From NCBI GenBank assembly GCA_031553835.1, contig JAVBKX010000034.1, positions 1 to 46,568 on the forward strand: a stretch of 46,568 nucleotides of DNA. Reading direction: 5' to 3'. Positions 24,005 to 32,508 of the stretch are shown piece by piece (position 1 is the first letter of the stretch; every line of letters begins with the position of its first letter). The translations under genes were made by a program, and so were the position numbers. Origin of the DNA: JAVBKX01 sp031553835 (GTDB lineage Bacteria; Bacteroidota; Bacteroidia; Bacteroidales; Azobacteroidaceae). Below the pieces are notes generated by a model, which was given only the letters and a program-made list of their open reading frames with translations, made no database searches and was not told the DNA's origin.

Positions 24005-25021
24005 TCAATGCATTATTTTAAAAACTAATTCTTTTAACAAATCGCCCATTCCGGTAGAAGTATTATCGATTCCCTTGGATTTTGCATCACATTCGCGGAG
24101 CAAAGAAATTATCTGCATGGTTTTAGTGGCATTGTATATTCTCAACGCATTTAAATAATCGGTGAGTTGCATGTCGAACCTGAATCCTAATACACTCATT
24201 AAATGAGCATTGGATTTATTGGTCTCAAAATGACAAATCATTAGATTAGAAAAGAAAGTATATAACACCGTGAGAGTAACTACTAATGGATTATTTTTAG
24301 GATTTTGTTCAAAATAACGAATAATCCGGTTCGCCTTCAACACATCACGGGAAGCCAACGCCTTTTGTAATTCAAAGTTGTTGAAATCTTTGCTGATGCC
24401 AATATTCCGCTCAATCAAGTCAGGGGTAATACGCTGTTGTTTTTCCGGCAAAGAGATCACAAGTTTATCCATCTCATTGGTTAATTTGCTCAGATCAGTT
24501 CCCAGATAATCCGTTAACAATTGGGCGGATTTTCCATCAATTGTCACTTGTTTTTGCTGCAAATAAGAAGTAATGAAACCGGGTATTCTATTTTCATACA
24601 TTTTCTTGGATTCAAATAAAATACCCATTTTTTGAACCTCAGAAGACAGCTTTTTCCGTCCATCTAATTTTCCATATTTATAATTGATAACCAATACAGT
24701 AGAGTGCAGAGGATGCCCTACATAATGTACTAATTCTTCAATATTTTTCAGATTTTGTGCTTCCTTCACAACTATCAATTGCCGCTCCGACATCATCGGA
24801 TACCGTTTGCATGCATTAATAACCGTCGCAGCATCGGTTTCCATCCCATACAAAATGGTTTGGTTAAAATCCCGTTCATGATCTTCCAACACATTGGCGA
24901 TCAATAAATCGGTCAATTGATCAATAAAATAATTCTCATCCCCCTGAAATACATACACCGGCATAAACCGTTTGTTCAGAATAGCTCCTTTTATTTCTTC
25001 AAAACTTAATTCCTTAGCCAT
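24005..25021 (-). CDS. holA: DNA polymerase III subunit delta
   Basis: HolA is the delta subunit of the clamp loader, which opens the sliding clamp. The 338-residue product has an AAA+-like fold without Walker motifs, as usual for delta: ILNKRFMPVYVFQGDENYFIDQLTDLLI at the start, YPMMSERQLIVVKEAQNLKNIEELVHYV, DGKSAQLLTDYLGTDLSKLTNEMDKL and a helical C-terminal collar domain (about 215-335). Length and order fit the Bacteroidota protein. It starts 6 bp after the AMP nucleosidase gene and is probably co-transcribed with it; the neighbourhood amn, holA and a divergent HsdR-N gene is one I recognise from related genomes. Confidence 0.93.
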   Translation of the reverse strand: MAKELSFEEIKGAILNKRFMPVYVFQGDENYFIDQLTDLLIANVLEDHERDFNQTILYGMETDAATVINACKRYPMMSERQLIVVKEAQNLKNIEELVHYVGHPLHSTVLVINYKYGKLDGRKKLSSEVQKMGILFESKKMYENRIPGFITSYLQQKQVTIDGKSAQLLTDYLGTDLSKLTNEMDKLVISLPEKQQRITPDLIERNIGISKDFNNFELQKALASRDVLKANRIIRYFEQNPKNNPLVVTLTVLYTFFSNLMICHFETNKSNAHLMSVLGFRFDMQLTDYLNALRIYNATKTMQIISLLRECDAKSKGIDNTSTGMGDLLKELVFKIMH

Positions 25022-25027
25022 AGCTGT

Positions 25028-25804
25028 TTACCATTCGAAACGAAGGTGTTTCACTGTTTGGTTATTTTCAATAATGTTGCGCAAAGACTTGATTCCGATC
25101 AAAACATGTTCGTCCACAAAATGCGTGGTCACATGCTCATCACTCTTATCCGTTTTAATACCGTCGGAAATCATCGGTTGATCGCTTACCAACAGTAAAG
25201 CGCCTGTCGGAATATGATTGGCAAAACCAACTGTAAATAAAGTAGCTGTTTCCATATCAATTCCCATCGCCCTGATTTTTCGTAAATAATCTTTAAAATC
25301 CTCATCATATTCCCATACCCGGCGATTGGTTGTATAAATGGTTCCTGTCCAATAATCCCGTCCATGATCACGAATAGTTGAGGAAACTGAACGTAACAGA
25401 CTGAAAGCCGGCAAAGAAGGTACTTCTTCCGGAAAATAATCGAGAGAAGTCCCCTCCCCTCTTATGGCTGCAATCGGTAAAATATAATCGCCCAATGAGT
25501 TATGTTTTTTCAAGCCTCCACATTTTCCTAAAAATAAAACAGCTTTCGGTTCTATGGCACTAAGTAAATCCATGATAGTGGCCGCATTCGCACTTCCCAT
25601 GCCAAAATTGATGATCGTAATCCCATCGGCGCTCGCATTGGGCATATTTCCATCACTTCCTACGATTGGTACATTGTAATATTTGGCAAAAATTTCCACA
25701 TATTTACTGAAATTAGTCAGCAAAATATATTTGGTAAATTCTTTCAATGGCCTTTTAGTATAACGGGGCAACCAATTATCGACTATTTCTTGTTTTGTCT
25801 TCAT
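25028..25804 (-). CDS. amn: AMP nucleosidase (short form)
   Basis: AMP nucleosidase splits AMP to adenine and ribose 5-phosphate, regulating adenylate pools. The 258-residue product from ATG 25804 (MKTKQEIVDNWLPRYTKRPLKEF) corresponds to the C-terminal phosphorylase-fold domain of E. coli Amn (484 residues); Bacteroidota commonly carry this short form. Motifs are INFGMGSANAATIMDLL, AVLFLGKCGGLK, AIRGEGTSLDYFPEEVPSLPAF, the substrate-binding MGIDMETATLFTVGF, and LLLVSDQPM. The frame can be read 15 residues further upstream, but that would run through the -7 box at 25824-25831. It heads the amn-holA unit. Confidence 0.93.
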   Translation of the reverse strand: MKTKQEIVDNWLPRYTKRPLKEFTKYILLTNFSKYVEIFAKYYNVPIVGSDGNMPNASADGITIINFGMGSANAATIMDLLSAIEPKAVLFLGKCGGLKKHNSLGDYILPIAAIRGEGTSLDYFPEEVPSLPAFSLLRSVSSTIRDHGRDYWTGTIYTTNRRVWEYDEDFKDYLRKIRAMGIDMETATLFTVGFANHIPTGALLLVSDQPMISDGIKTDKSDEHVTTHFVDEHVLIGIKSLRNIIENNQTVKHLRFEW

Positions 25805-25811
25805 ATTTCCG

Positions 25812-25819
25812 TAATTTTG
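25812..25819 (+). promoter_or_regulatory. Promoter -7 box of the HsdR-N domain gene
   Basis: TAATTTTG matches TAnnTTTG; a TTG at 25790-25792 lies 19 bp upstream, the expected -33 spacing. The start codon is 37 bp downstream. It overlaps the divergent amn promoter region in a 51-bp intergenic space. Confidence 0.55.
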
Positions 25820-25823
25820 TAAA

Positions 25824-25831
25824 CAAAAATA
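25824..25831 (-). promoter_or_regulatory. amn promoter -7 box
   Basis: The minus strand reads TATTTTTG, matching TAnnTTTG, 20 bp upstream of ATG 25804. The two divergent boxes are only 4 bp apart, so the two transcription units probably compete for polymerase. Confidence 0.5.
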
Positions 25832-25855
25832 GATAAAATTACAACGCAAATCACC

Positions 25856-26308
25856 ATGTCGGGTTTAAATCTTCCGCCCTCAGAATTAAGGACAAAAATA
25901 CAAAACGGAAAAAATTTCGTTTACGACCGGTTGCGGAGGCAATATGTACGGCTGACTCCGGAGGAATATGTGCGGCAACATTTTATCCATTTTTTGATAG
26001 AACATCGTAATTTCCCGGAAGGTTTATTGGCGAATGAAGTTGAAATATCTTTGGGAAACACCAGGAAACGCTGCGATACGGTAGCCTACAACCAAGTGTT
26101 GACCCCTATTGTGATCATAGAATACAAATCGCCCAAAGTGTCCATTTCTCAGGCAACATTTGACCAAATAGCCCGGTACAATATGGTGCTCAACGTTCCC
26201 CGGCTGATCATCAGCAACGGGTTACAACATTTTTGTTGCAAAATTGATTTTGAAAATGGGAAATATTCTTTTGAGAAAGATATTCCTTATTACTACGAAC
26301 TCAGCTGA
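25856..26308 (+). CDS. HsdR N-terminal-like domain protein (PD-(D/E)XK nuclease fold)
   Basis: The 150-residue product resembles the stand-alone form of the N-terminal nuclease domain of type I restriction enzyme R subunits. The core is NEVEISLGNTRKRCDTVAYN followed by TPIVIIEYKSPKVSISQATFDQIARYN. The active-site set would be Glu in NEVEI, Asp in CDTVAYN and the E-x-K of IEYKSP, all present. There is no helicase domain and no HsdM/HsdS gene nearby, so it is not a restriction system. This small gene sits beside holA in many Bacteroidota and its role is unknown; a repair or nucleic-acid processing function is only a guess. Its end overlaps the convergent DUF2185 gene by 8 bp. Confidence 0.88.
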   Translation: MSGLNLPPSELRTKIQNGKNFVYDRLRRQYVRLTPEEYVRQHFIHFLIEHRNFPEGLLANEVEISLGNTRKRCDTVAYNQVLTPIVIIEYKSPKVSISQATFDQIARYNMVLNVPRLIISNGLQHFCCKIDFENGKYSFEKDIPYYYELS

Positions 26309-26645
26309 TTTCTACAAACCGTTCCAATTCTTCATCCCATTCAAATTCCATATTAATCTGGGCTCCTAAAATCAAATCAATGGCAGGATTAATGGAAATC
26401 ATATCCTCCGGATATACGGATTCAATATTGGTAGGATTAGTCAGGTATTGATCGTCTTCGTCTCCATAAAGGAAACGCCATCCGCTGTCTATATTATTTT
26501 CAGGATAGTCACGGTAACAATAGCCAATGTGATCCATATCTATCGCGCGCCTGGAGACAAAGGCGTATTTTTTTACTTTAATTTCTTCTTGCGTTCGACC
26601 CTCCGGCGCAGGGTCATCCTGGGGTTGCAATTCTTTCGTTTTCAT
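26301..26645 (-). CDS. DUF2185 (Imm33-like) domain protein
   Basis: The 114-residue product contains the pattern KYAFVSRRAIDMDHIGYCYRDYPENNIDSGWRFLYGDEDDQYLTNPTN, the hallmark of DUF2185, a family grouped with immunity proteins of polymorphic toxin systems (Imm33-like) but also found as stand-alone genes of unknown role. The N-terminal 25 residues are charged and probably disordered. No toxin gene is adjacent: it lies downstream of nqrF on the same strand after a hairpin, and convergent with the HsdR-N gene. In this setting an immunity role is unsupported. The family assignment is fairly secure, the function is not. Confidence 0.8.
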   Translation of the reverse strand: MKTKELQPQDDPAPEGRTQEEIKVKKYAFVSRRAIDMDHIGYCYRDYPENNIDSGWRFLYGDEDDQYLTNPTNIESVYPEDMISINPAIDLILGAQINMEFEWDEELERFVEIS

Positions 26646-26661
26646 TATTTAATAAAATTGA

Positions 26662-26687
26662 ACCACATAGATTTGTGCCTATGTGGT
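26662..26687 (-). terminator. Hairpin between nqrF and the DUF2185 gene
   Basis: ACCACATAG (26662-26670) and CTATGTGGT (26679-26687) form a perfect 9-bp stem with an 8-nt loop, 10 bp after the nqrF stop on the minus strand. A T-rich but interrupted tract follows, so it is a likely but imperfect terminator of the nqr operon. Confidence 0.55.
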
Positions 26688-26696
26688 GAAATATTG

Positions 26697-27968
26697 TTAT
26701 CCAAAATCGTCAAACATCAGCATTTCCGGGGGAACACCCAGATTATCCAGCATTCCTTCCACAGCTTTCGCCATGGGTCCGGGACCACACATATAGTATT
26801 CGATATCTTCGGGAGATTCATGATCTTTCAAATAATTATCATAAATCACCTGATGAATAAATCCGACATAACCTGTCCAATGGTCTTCCGGTTGAGGTTC
26901 GCTTAATGCGATATTAAATGTAAAATTAGGAAATTCTTTTTCAATAGCACGAAAATCTTCCTCATAAAAAATTTCGTTTTTAGAACGGGCGCCATACCAA
27001 TACGAAATTTTACGATCTGTTGTTTGCAATGTTTTAAATAAATGCAACAATTGAGAACGCAAAGGCGCCATACCGGCTCCTCCTCCGACATACAACATTT
27101 CCCGTTTGGTATCTAAAATATGAAATTCGCCATAAGGACCGGAAACTCGCACTTTATCTCCGGGTTTTAATCCGAAGATAAAAGAGGAACAAAGTCCCGG
27201 TTTAATTCCGGCCTTCCAAGTACCGGCAGCACGGTCAAACGGAGGAGTGGCAATCCGGATATTCAGCATCACAATATCGCCTTCCGCCGGATAGTTAGCC
27301 ATCGAATAGGCCCGCATGTTCTCCTCATCGTTACTTCCGACCAAATTCCACATTTTATATTTGTCCCACTCAGATTTAAATCGATTGACATCTCCCGATC
27401 CCGGCCGCGCTTCGATATTAAAATCCGTAAATTTGGTATTATACTGTGGTACTTGTATTTGAATGTAAGAACCCGGTTTGAAGTTCAAGTTTTCTCCTTC
27501 CGGTAATTTTACAACAAATTCTTTGATAAAAGAAGCGACATTATAGTTGGAAACGACTTCACATTCCCATTCTTTCACTCCAAACACTTCTTCTGAAACT
27601 TGTATTTTCAGGTCATCTTTCACCTTGGTCTGACAACCCAACCGCCAGTGAGCCTGTATCTGCTTACGGTTAAAAAATCCGACCTCGGTGGGTAATATTT
27701 CCCCACCACCTTCCAATACCTGACAGCGGCATTGTCCGCATGTACCACCGCCACCGCATGCACTGGAAAGAAAAATCCCATTAGCCTGCAGGGTATTCAA
27801 AAGCGTTCCTCCCATCGGCACTGATAATTGTTTTTCATCATTCACCGTTATCTGTACATTGCCGGAAGGTGTCAATTTTGATTTTGCAACCAACAATACA
27901 ACAACCAGCAACAAAATCAATAGAAGAAATGCAATAATACTCGTTATAATAGTCAAACTTCCAACCAT
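26697..27968 (-). CDS. nqrF: Na+-translocating NADH:quinone reductase subunit F
   Basis: NqrF is the entry point of electrons: NADH reduces FAD, then a [2Fe-2S] cluster. The 423-residue product from ATG 27968 (MVGSLTIITSIIAFLLLILLLVVV) has one N-terminal membrane helix, a ferredoxin domain with SACGGGGTCGQCRC and RLGCQ giving the C-x5-C-x2-C...C cluster ligands, the FAD-binding motif RAYSMAN with a downstream Gly/Ser-rich loop, the NADH-binding YVGGGAGMAPLRSQ, and the C-terminal MCGPGPM...MLMFDDFG. The frame extends 20 residues further upstream, but those fall in a repetitive spacer. It is the last gene of the operon. Confidence 0.97.
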   Translation of the reverse strand: MVGSLTIITSIIAFLLLILLLVVVLLVAKSKLTPSGNVQITVNDEKQLSVPMGGTLLNTLQANGIFLSSACGGGGTCGQCRCQVLEGGGEILPTEVGFFNRKQIQAHWRLGCQTKVKDDLKIQVSEEVFGVKEWECEVVSNYNVASFIKEFVVKLPEGENLNFKPGSYIQIQVPQYNTKFTDFNIEARPGSGDVNRFKSEWDKYKMWNLVGSNDEENMRAYSMANYPAEGDIVMLNIRIATPPFDRAAGTWKAGIKPGLCSSFIFGLKPGDKVRVSGPYGEFHILDTKREMLYVGGGAGMAPLRSQLLHLFKTLQTTDRKISYWYGARSKNEIFYEEDFRAIEKEFPNFTFNIALSEPQPEDHWTGYVGFIHQVIYDNYLKDHESPEDIEYYMCGPGPMAKAVEGMLDNLGVPPEMLMFDDFG

Positions 27969-28046
27969 AATAATTAATTGAGAATTGAGAATAGAGAATC
28001 GGGAGCATTCTAATTTTCGACTCCCCACCCTTCATTCTTCATTAAA
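27969..28046. repeat. Low-complexity spacer in nqr operon (nqrE-nqrF)
   Basis: The spacer carries repeated AATTGAGAAT(A/T)GAGAAT-like units. Similar short A-rich repeats fill the nqrD-nqrE (28665-28722), nqrC-nqrD (29356-29431) and nqrB-nqrC (30125-30193) spacers, which are 58-78 bp each, whereas the two junctions around the radical SAM gene are only 13 bp. Confidence 0.6.
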
Positions 28047-28664
28047 TTATATTTTAAGTCCTGAAAAACTCATAAATCCGAATCCCATCAATGCGGTAAT
28101 AATAAAGGCAATACCCAGCCCTTTCAACGGTTTGGGAATATCTGAATATTGCAATTTTTCCCTTACGGCCGCCATACCTACAATAGCCAACATCCAACCA
28201 ATGCCTGAACCCAGACCATATACTGTAGCAACACCGACATTCGGAAATTCTTTCTGTTGCATAAACAAAGATCCTCCGAGAATGGCGCAATTGACTGCAA
28301 TCAAAGGCAGGAATATTCCTAATGAAGCATACAATGACGGACTATATTTTTCAACTACCATCTCCACTAATTGTGTAAATGACGCTATGACCGCTATGAA
28401 AATAATCAACCCCAAAAAGCTCAGGTCAACAGAAGCAAACTGAGGCCCTATCCAAGATAATGCTCCGGCTTTAAGGACATGATTTTCCAACAAATAATTA
28501 ATCGGCAATGTCAATGTAAGAATAAAAATCACTGCAATTCCTAATCCCAATGCCGTTTTTACATTTTTGGATACTGCCAGGAAAGAACACATTCCCAGGA
28601 AGTAGGCAAAAATCATATTGTCAACAAAAATCGACCGAACAAACGTACTTAATGTTTCTTGCAT
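28047..28664 (-). CDS. nqrE: Na+-translocating NADH:quinone reductase subunit E
   Basis: NqrE is a six-helix membrane subunit that forms, with its paralogue NqrD, the intramembrane iron centre passing electrons from NqrF to NqrC. The 205-residue product has the two conserved cysteines in LGMCSFLAVSKNVKTALGLG (Cys26) and LPLIAVNCAILGGSLFM, plus the C-terminal KGLGIAFIITALMGFGFMSFSGLKI. Helices are evenly spread over the sequence. Length (about 200) is normal. It stands between nqrD (58 bp upstream) and nqrF (78 bp downstream). Confidence 0.97.
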   Translation of the reverse strand: MQETLSTFVRSIFVDNMIFAYFLGMCSFLAVSKNVKTALGLGIAVIFILTLTLPINYLLENHVLKAGALSWIGPQFASVDLSFLGLIIFIAVIASFTQLVEMVVEKYSPSLYASLGIFLPLIAVNCAILGGSLFMQQKEFPNVGVATVYGLGSGIGWMLAIVGMAAVREKLQYSDIPKPLKGLGIAFIITALMGFGFMSFSGLKI

Positions 28665-28722
28665 AATTTATTAATTAAGAATTGAGAATTGAGAGTTAAA
28701 AATTGGTCTTCACTCGCTATTT

Positions 28723-29355
28723 TCAATTTTTTTCTTGTAAATCTTTATCTTTTGCCCGCTGAAACCAAATAATGCAGGCTACTACAATCAAAGCCATAGG
28801 AGGCAAAATCATCAATCCATTGTTGGCATATCCTAAATCATATAATGACCGAGGAATGACCGGAAAACCTAATAACGTTCCGGATCCTAATAATTCGCGG
28901 AAAAATCCCACAATTATTAGTATCAATCCGTATCCCAATCCATTACCCACTCCGTCAAGAAATGCCGGCCAGGGTTTATTGCCCAAAGCAAAAGCTTCCA
29001 AACGTCCCATCAGGATACAATTGGTAATAATAAGACCGATAAACACAGACAACTGCTTACTGACATCATAAGCAAAAGCCTTCAAAAATTCACTAACTAC
29101 GGTCACCAAAGCAGCGACAACTACTAATTGGACAATAATCCGTATCCGATTGGGTATCGTATTGCGTATCAACGAAATAATAACATTAGCAAAAGCGACT
29201 ACCACTGTAACGGACAAAGCCATGACAATAGAAGGCTCCAATTTACTCGTTACGGCCAAAGCCGAACAGATACCCAGCATTTGCACGGTAATCGGATTGT
29301 TCTTGCCTAAAGGCCCCAACAATACTGATTTATTTTTTTCTGATAAAAGGCTCAT
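28723..29355 (-). CDS. nqrD: Na+-translocating NADH:quinone reductase subunit D
   Basis: NqrD is the paralogue of NqrE and shares the buried iron centre. The 210-residue product has the paired cysteine motifs QMLGICSALAVTSKLEPS (Cys30) and IGLIITNCILMGRLEAFAL, and DGVGNGLGYGLILIIVGFFRELLGSG, all diagnostic. Six membrane helices are predicted by eye. The soluble C-terminus ends IIWFQRAKDKDLQEKN. It lies between nqrC and nqrE in the standard order. Confidence 0.97.
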   Translation of the reverse strand: MSLLSEKNKSVLLGPLGKNNPITVQMLGICSALAVTSKLEPSIVMALSVTVVVAFANVIISLIRNTIPNRIRIIVQLVVVAALVTVVSEFLKAFAYDVSKQLSVFIGLIITNCILMGRLEAFALGNKPWPAFLDGVGNGLGYGLILIIVGFFRELLGSGTLLGFPVIPRSLYDLGYANNGLMILPPMALIVVACIIWFQRAKDKDLQEKN

Positions 29356-29431
29356 ACTTTCTATAAATTAAAGAATGAAGAAAATGAAAAAATGAAGGAA
29401 TTATTTCTTTCATTATTTTCACTCCTTTCAT

Positions 29432-30124
29432 TTATTTCATTTCCAAAAATTTCTTGTACGCTCCAATACTTGTTGCAATCATGTGATCTACACCCTGACT
29501 GGTAATTGTTCCTCCAGAAATACCATCCACATAATCTTGTCCGGAAACACTTTTACCTGGTTTGACAACGGCTATAGAAACAAATTGTCCTCCGGTATTA
29601 AACAACTTCTTGCCAATGAATTGGTCCGAAAAAGGAGAATAAACAATTTCAGCGCCTAATCCCGGAGTTTCTCCCGCATGTCCGAAATCTGCTCCAAAAA
29701 CAGTATTCCTATCGTCATTCACCGAAATATATCCCCATATCGGCCCCCACAGTCCGGCGCCACGCATAGCCATAATATACTTTTTCTGACCATCAATGGT
29801 TGCAACATAAACGGGATAACGCCGCTCGACTTCCGGTTTCGCCAACTCCGCCACCATATCGGTAGCAAAAGCATCCCCTTCTTCTTTTTCTCCGTTTGAA
29901 TTAATCAGAAATGCATCTGTAATTAATTCTTTATATTTTGCCTGTGCTTCATTGTTGGCTGCATTGACGTTGATAGAACGCAAAATTTGTTTCATCTTAT
30001 CAATATCTTCATTTACTATTTGTTTAGGACGAAGAGATTGGGATGTATAAGCCAGCAGGAGGGCAACCAATATGACCATCACTGAAGCATAAATAATTGT
30101 ATATCCGTTACTTTCTCGATTCAT
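29432..30124 (-). CDS. nqrC: Na+-translocating NADH:quinone reductase subunit C
   Basis: NqrC carries covalently bound FMN on a periplasmic domain. The 230-residue product has an N-terminal membrane helix (YTIIYASVMVILVALLLAYTSQSL), and the FMN-attachment segment DGISGGTITSQGVDHM near the C-terminus, in which Thr206 is the expected flavinylation site for the ApbE transferase. The usual SGAT is SGGT here, an Ala to Gly change at the residue before the threonine. AGLWGPIWGYISV and GLGAEI are other family marks. No apbE gene is in the window. Length is a little under that of the Vibrio protein (about 257). Confidence 0.96.
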   Translation of the reverse strand: MNRESNGYTIIYASVMVILVALLLAYTSQSLRPKQIVNEDIDKMKQILRSINVNAANNEAQAKYKELITDAFLINSNGEKEEGDAFATDMVAELAKPEVERRYPVYVATIDGQKKYIMAMRGAGLWGPIWGYISVNDDRNTVFGADFGHAGETPGLGAEIVYSPFSDQFIGKKLFNTGGQFVSIAVVKPGKSVSGQDYVDGISGGTITSQGVDHMIATSIGAYKKFLEMK

Positions 30125-30193
30125 AATTTATTAAAATTAAAATAATGAAACAATGAAAAGAATGAAGCAAATTATTTTCATCCATTTCATTTT

Positions 30194-31399
30194 TTAATTA
30201 CTTTCATTGGAAACCACCCGTTTCAACCGTCGTTTAATATTCGCTTCCACTACATAAAAATCGATCAGCGGAGCAAAAGAATTCATCAATAAGATGGCCA
30301 ACATCATTCCTTCTGGATAACCGGGGTTTAATACCCGTATTAATACGGCAAACATGCCGACCAAAAAACCGAAAATATATTTTCCGGTTTCCGTTCGTGC
30401 CGATGTAACCGGATCTGTAGCCATAAACACTGCACCGAACGCAAATCCACCCAACAAAATATGTTCGATCGGAGTAACATGCATAGCGGGTGTAGTACCA
30501 ATCCAATTAAAAATTTGCGCGGTCAACAATCCTCCGACAAAAACGGAAAACATTGTTTTCCAACTGGCTACTCCTGTAAATAATAATAAAGCCGCACCAA
30601 GTAAAATGGCCAATTTCGAAGTCTCACCAATAGATCCCGGAATGAATCCCAAAAACATATCCCACAAACTTAACGGATCGCCCAACACATTGGTTACATG
30701 TACTGTATCTGTAGTCGCCGCTGTAATTTGTCCTAAAGGAGTAGCTCCGGAAAATGCATCAACAACCTGTCCCGAACCAACGCCAAAAGTAGCATCTGTA
30801 CGCACAAACACCTGATCACCAGACATTTTGGAAGGATATGCAAAAAACAGAAATGCCCGTGTAATAAGCGCTACATTCCATACATTATAACCGGTACCCC
30901 CAAACACTTCTTTTGCAAAAATAACAGCAAAAGCGGTCGCCACAGCTACCATCCACAACGGAGTATCAACCGGGACAATCAGCGGAATTAACATGCCCGA
31001 GACTAAAAATCCTTCCTGAATTTCGTGTCCCTTCCATTGGGCGACAATAAATTCGATTCCCAATCCGACCACATAAGAAACGATTACAAAGGGAAATACC
31101 GAAAGGAAACCAAACCAGAATGTCATCCAACAACCGGGCTGCTGTCCAATAGCAAGATAGTGTTGGTATCCGACATTATACATTCCTAAAAGCAACGCCG
31201 GAATCAAGGCGATAATCACAAGGGTCATTGTGCGTTTAGAATCGACACTGTCATGAATATGCACACCCGACTTCGACGTTTTGTTCGGCACAAATAAAAA
31301 TGTTTCAATACCGTCAAAAACAGAATGAAACATCGAAAGTTTGCCTCCCGGTTCAAAATTGGGCTTGACCTTATCCAAATAATTTCTTAAAAAATTCAT
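30194..31399 (-). CDS. nqrB: Na+-translocating NADH:quinone reductase subunit B
   Basis: NqrB is the main membrane subunit, binding covalent FMN and riboflavin and forming much of the Na+ path. The 401-residue product from ATG 31399 (MNFLRNYLDKVKPNFEPGGKLSMF) has about ten helices, the covalent FMN site VVDAFSGATPLGQ, GSIGETSKLAILLGAALLLFTG and MATDPVTSARTETGKYIFGFLVGM with the C-terminal PEGMMLAILLMNSFAPLIDFYVVEANIKRR. The open frame extends eight residues upstream, but that would overlap the radical SAM gene; ATG 31399 leaves a 13-bp gap. nqrC follows. Confidence 0.97.
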   Translation of the reverse strand: MNFLRNYLDKVKPNFEPGGKLSMFHSVFDGIETFLFVPNKTSKSGVHIHDSVDSKRTMTLVIIALIPALLLGMYNVGYQHYLAIGQQPGCWMTFWFGFLSVFPFVIVSYVVGLGIEFIVAQWKGHEIQEGFLVSGMLIPLIVPVDTPLWMVAVATAFAVIFAKEVFGGTGYNVWNVALITRAFLFFAYPSKMSGDQVFVRTDATFGVGSGQVVDAFSGATPLGQITAATTDTVHVTNVLGDPLSLWDMFLGFIPGSIGETSKLAILLGAALLLFTGVASWKTMFSVFVGGLLTAQIFNWIGTTPAMHVTPIEHILLGGFAFGAVFMATDPVTSARTETGKYIFGFLVGMFAVLIRVLNPGYPEGMMLAILLMNSFAPLIDFYVVEANIKRRLKRVVSNESN

Positions 31400-31412
31400 T
31401 TTTAAAAATGTT

Positions 31413-32495
31413 TTAACCTTCAATTTTTATGGATTGAATATCCAAAAAATGACACTTTTCACAAAACTTCGGCGCTTTATTTTCGTACCATTTTTTTCTG
31501 AACTTCCGAAAAGAAGCGCTATTGAGTACCTGCATCACTCCTTCATCCATAACGTTCCCAAAATTTAATTCCTTTGGAAAAGGTTTGGCACAACAAGGAG
31601 GTACATTTCCATCTGCACAAATAGCAAAATGCGACCATGGCAGGGAGCATTTTTGAAATTCATTTTTTGAGAGATAATCCCAATTCGTAACTTCCACCGT
31701 TTGTACTTCCGATTTTCTTTTGTTCAATGTTTTCAACGCCTCCATAAATTCAGGAGTTTGATAAAATTGATAGTAATCGGATGAAACATTGGTTACAGAA
31801 GCTAAATTATACAATGTAAAATTCACATAATGAATTCCAACTTCTTCGGCATAAGAAACCATATCGGCCATTTGCATATAATTTTCTTTCGTCACCACCA
31901 TATTCAACATTAAAGTAGTGCTGCCGGCCGAAGCTGAGAACTGTGCCAATTGCCTCAAATTCTGATCTAACAAAGCAAAACCTGCATTCAAACGAATGGA
32001 ATCATATACTTCTCCCAATCCATCGATAGAAATCTGAATCGTATCTAATTTTCCGATCAATGGAGTCACCGTTTTTATAAAATCAGGAATGACGGCATTA
32101 GTAGAAACCGAAACGATTAATCCCGAATTTTTAGCTTTAATATAATCGACAATTTCCTCCATCTCTTTGTAAAGGAAAGTTTCCCCCATACCGGTCAATC
32201 CTACAGAATCCAGGTAAGGCCACAACTCATCAATGATAGCCTTTGCCTGTTCAACCGGCATGTAGCCTTTGTACATATTTTTCCCATAATCATATTCGCG
32301 GGGGCAGGTCGTACAATGCAAATTACAGTGGCTGCTTAGCTCAATCATCACATTAGAAGGATAGGCGATTTGCGTCGATTTCACTAATTTATAGTAAAAA
32401 TGTCGCATTTTATTGCCGGCATACATAAAAAAGTACTTGCCTTTGGGCAAAAGAACAATTCTTTTTATAGCTTTTTTAATCCTTCTCCGGTTCAT
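31413..32495 (-). CDS. Radical SAM/SPASM domain protein embedded in the nqr operon
   Basis: The 360-residue product carries the radical SAM cluster motif CxxxCxxC (Cys57, Cys61, Cys64 in SSHCNLHCTTCPREYD) and a C-terminal SPASM-type auxiliary cluster region with cysteines in KCSLPWSHFAICADGNVPPCCAK and FCEKCHF. GLTGMGETFLY and IQISIDGLGE match radical SAM beta-strands. Such proteins modify peptides, proteins or small molecules using a 5'-deoxyadenosyl radical; the substrate here is not predictable. It is read in the same direction as nqrA and nqrB, 13 bp from each, so it is clearly part of the operon. The standard nqr operon has no such gene. No precursor-peptide ORF was noticed beside it. 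Confidence 0.9.
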   Translation of the reverse strand: MNRRRIKKAIKRIVLLPKGKYFFMYAGNKMRHFYYKLVKSTQIAYPSNVMIELSSHCNLHCTTCPREYDYGKNMYKGYMPVEQAKAIIDELWPYLDSVGLTGMGETFLYKEMEEIVDYIKAKNSGLIVSVSTNAVIPDFIKTVTPLIGKLDTIQISIDGLGEVYDSIRLNAGFALLDQNLRQLAQFSASAGSTTLMLNMVVTKENYMQMADMVSYAEEVGIHYVNFTLYNLASVTNVSSDYYQFYQTPEFMEALKTLNKRKSEVQTVEVTNWDYLSKNEFQKCSLPWSHFAICADGNVPPCCAKPFPKELNFGNVMDEGVMQVLNSASFRKFRKKWYENKAPKFCEKCHFLDIQSIKIEG

Positions 32496-32508
32496 TCTCC
32501 AAAAACAT

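Noticed and set aside
25856..26308. A type I restriction-modification locus
   Set aside because: Only the small HsdR-N-like domain is present; there is no helicase part and no HsdM or HsdS gene. The neighbourhood is housekeeping.
26301..26645. Immunity gene of a toxin system (DUF2185/Imm33-like)
   Set aside because: No toxin gene or secreted effector is next to it; the stand-alone family member is reported without that role.
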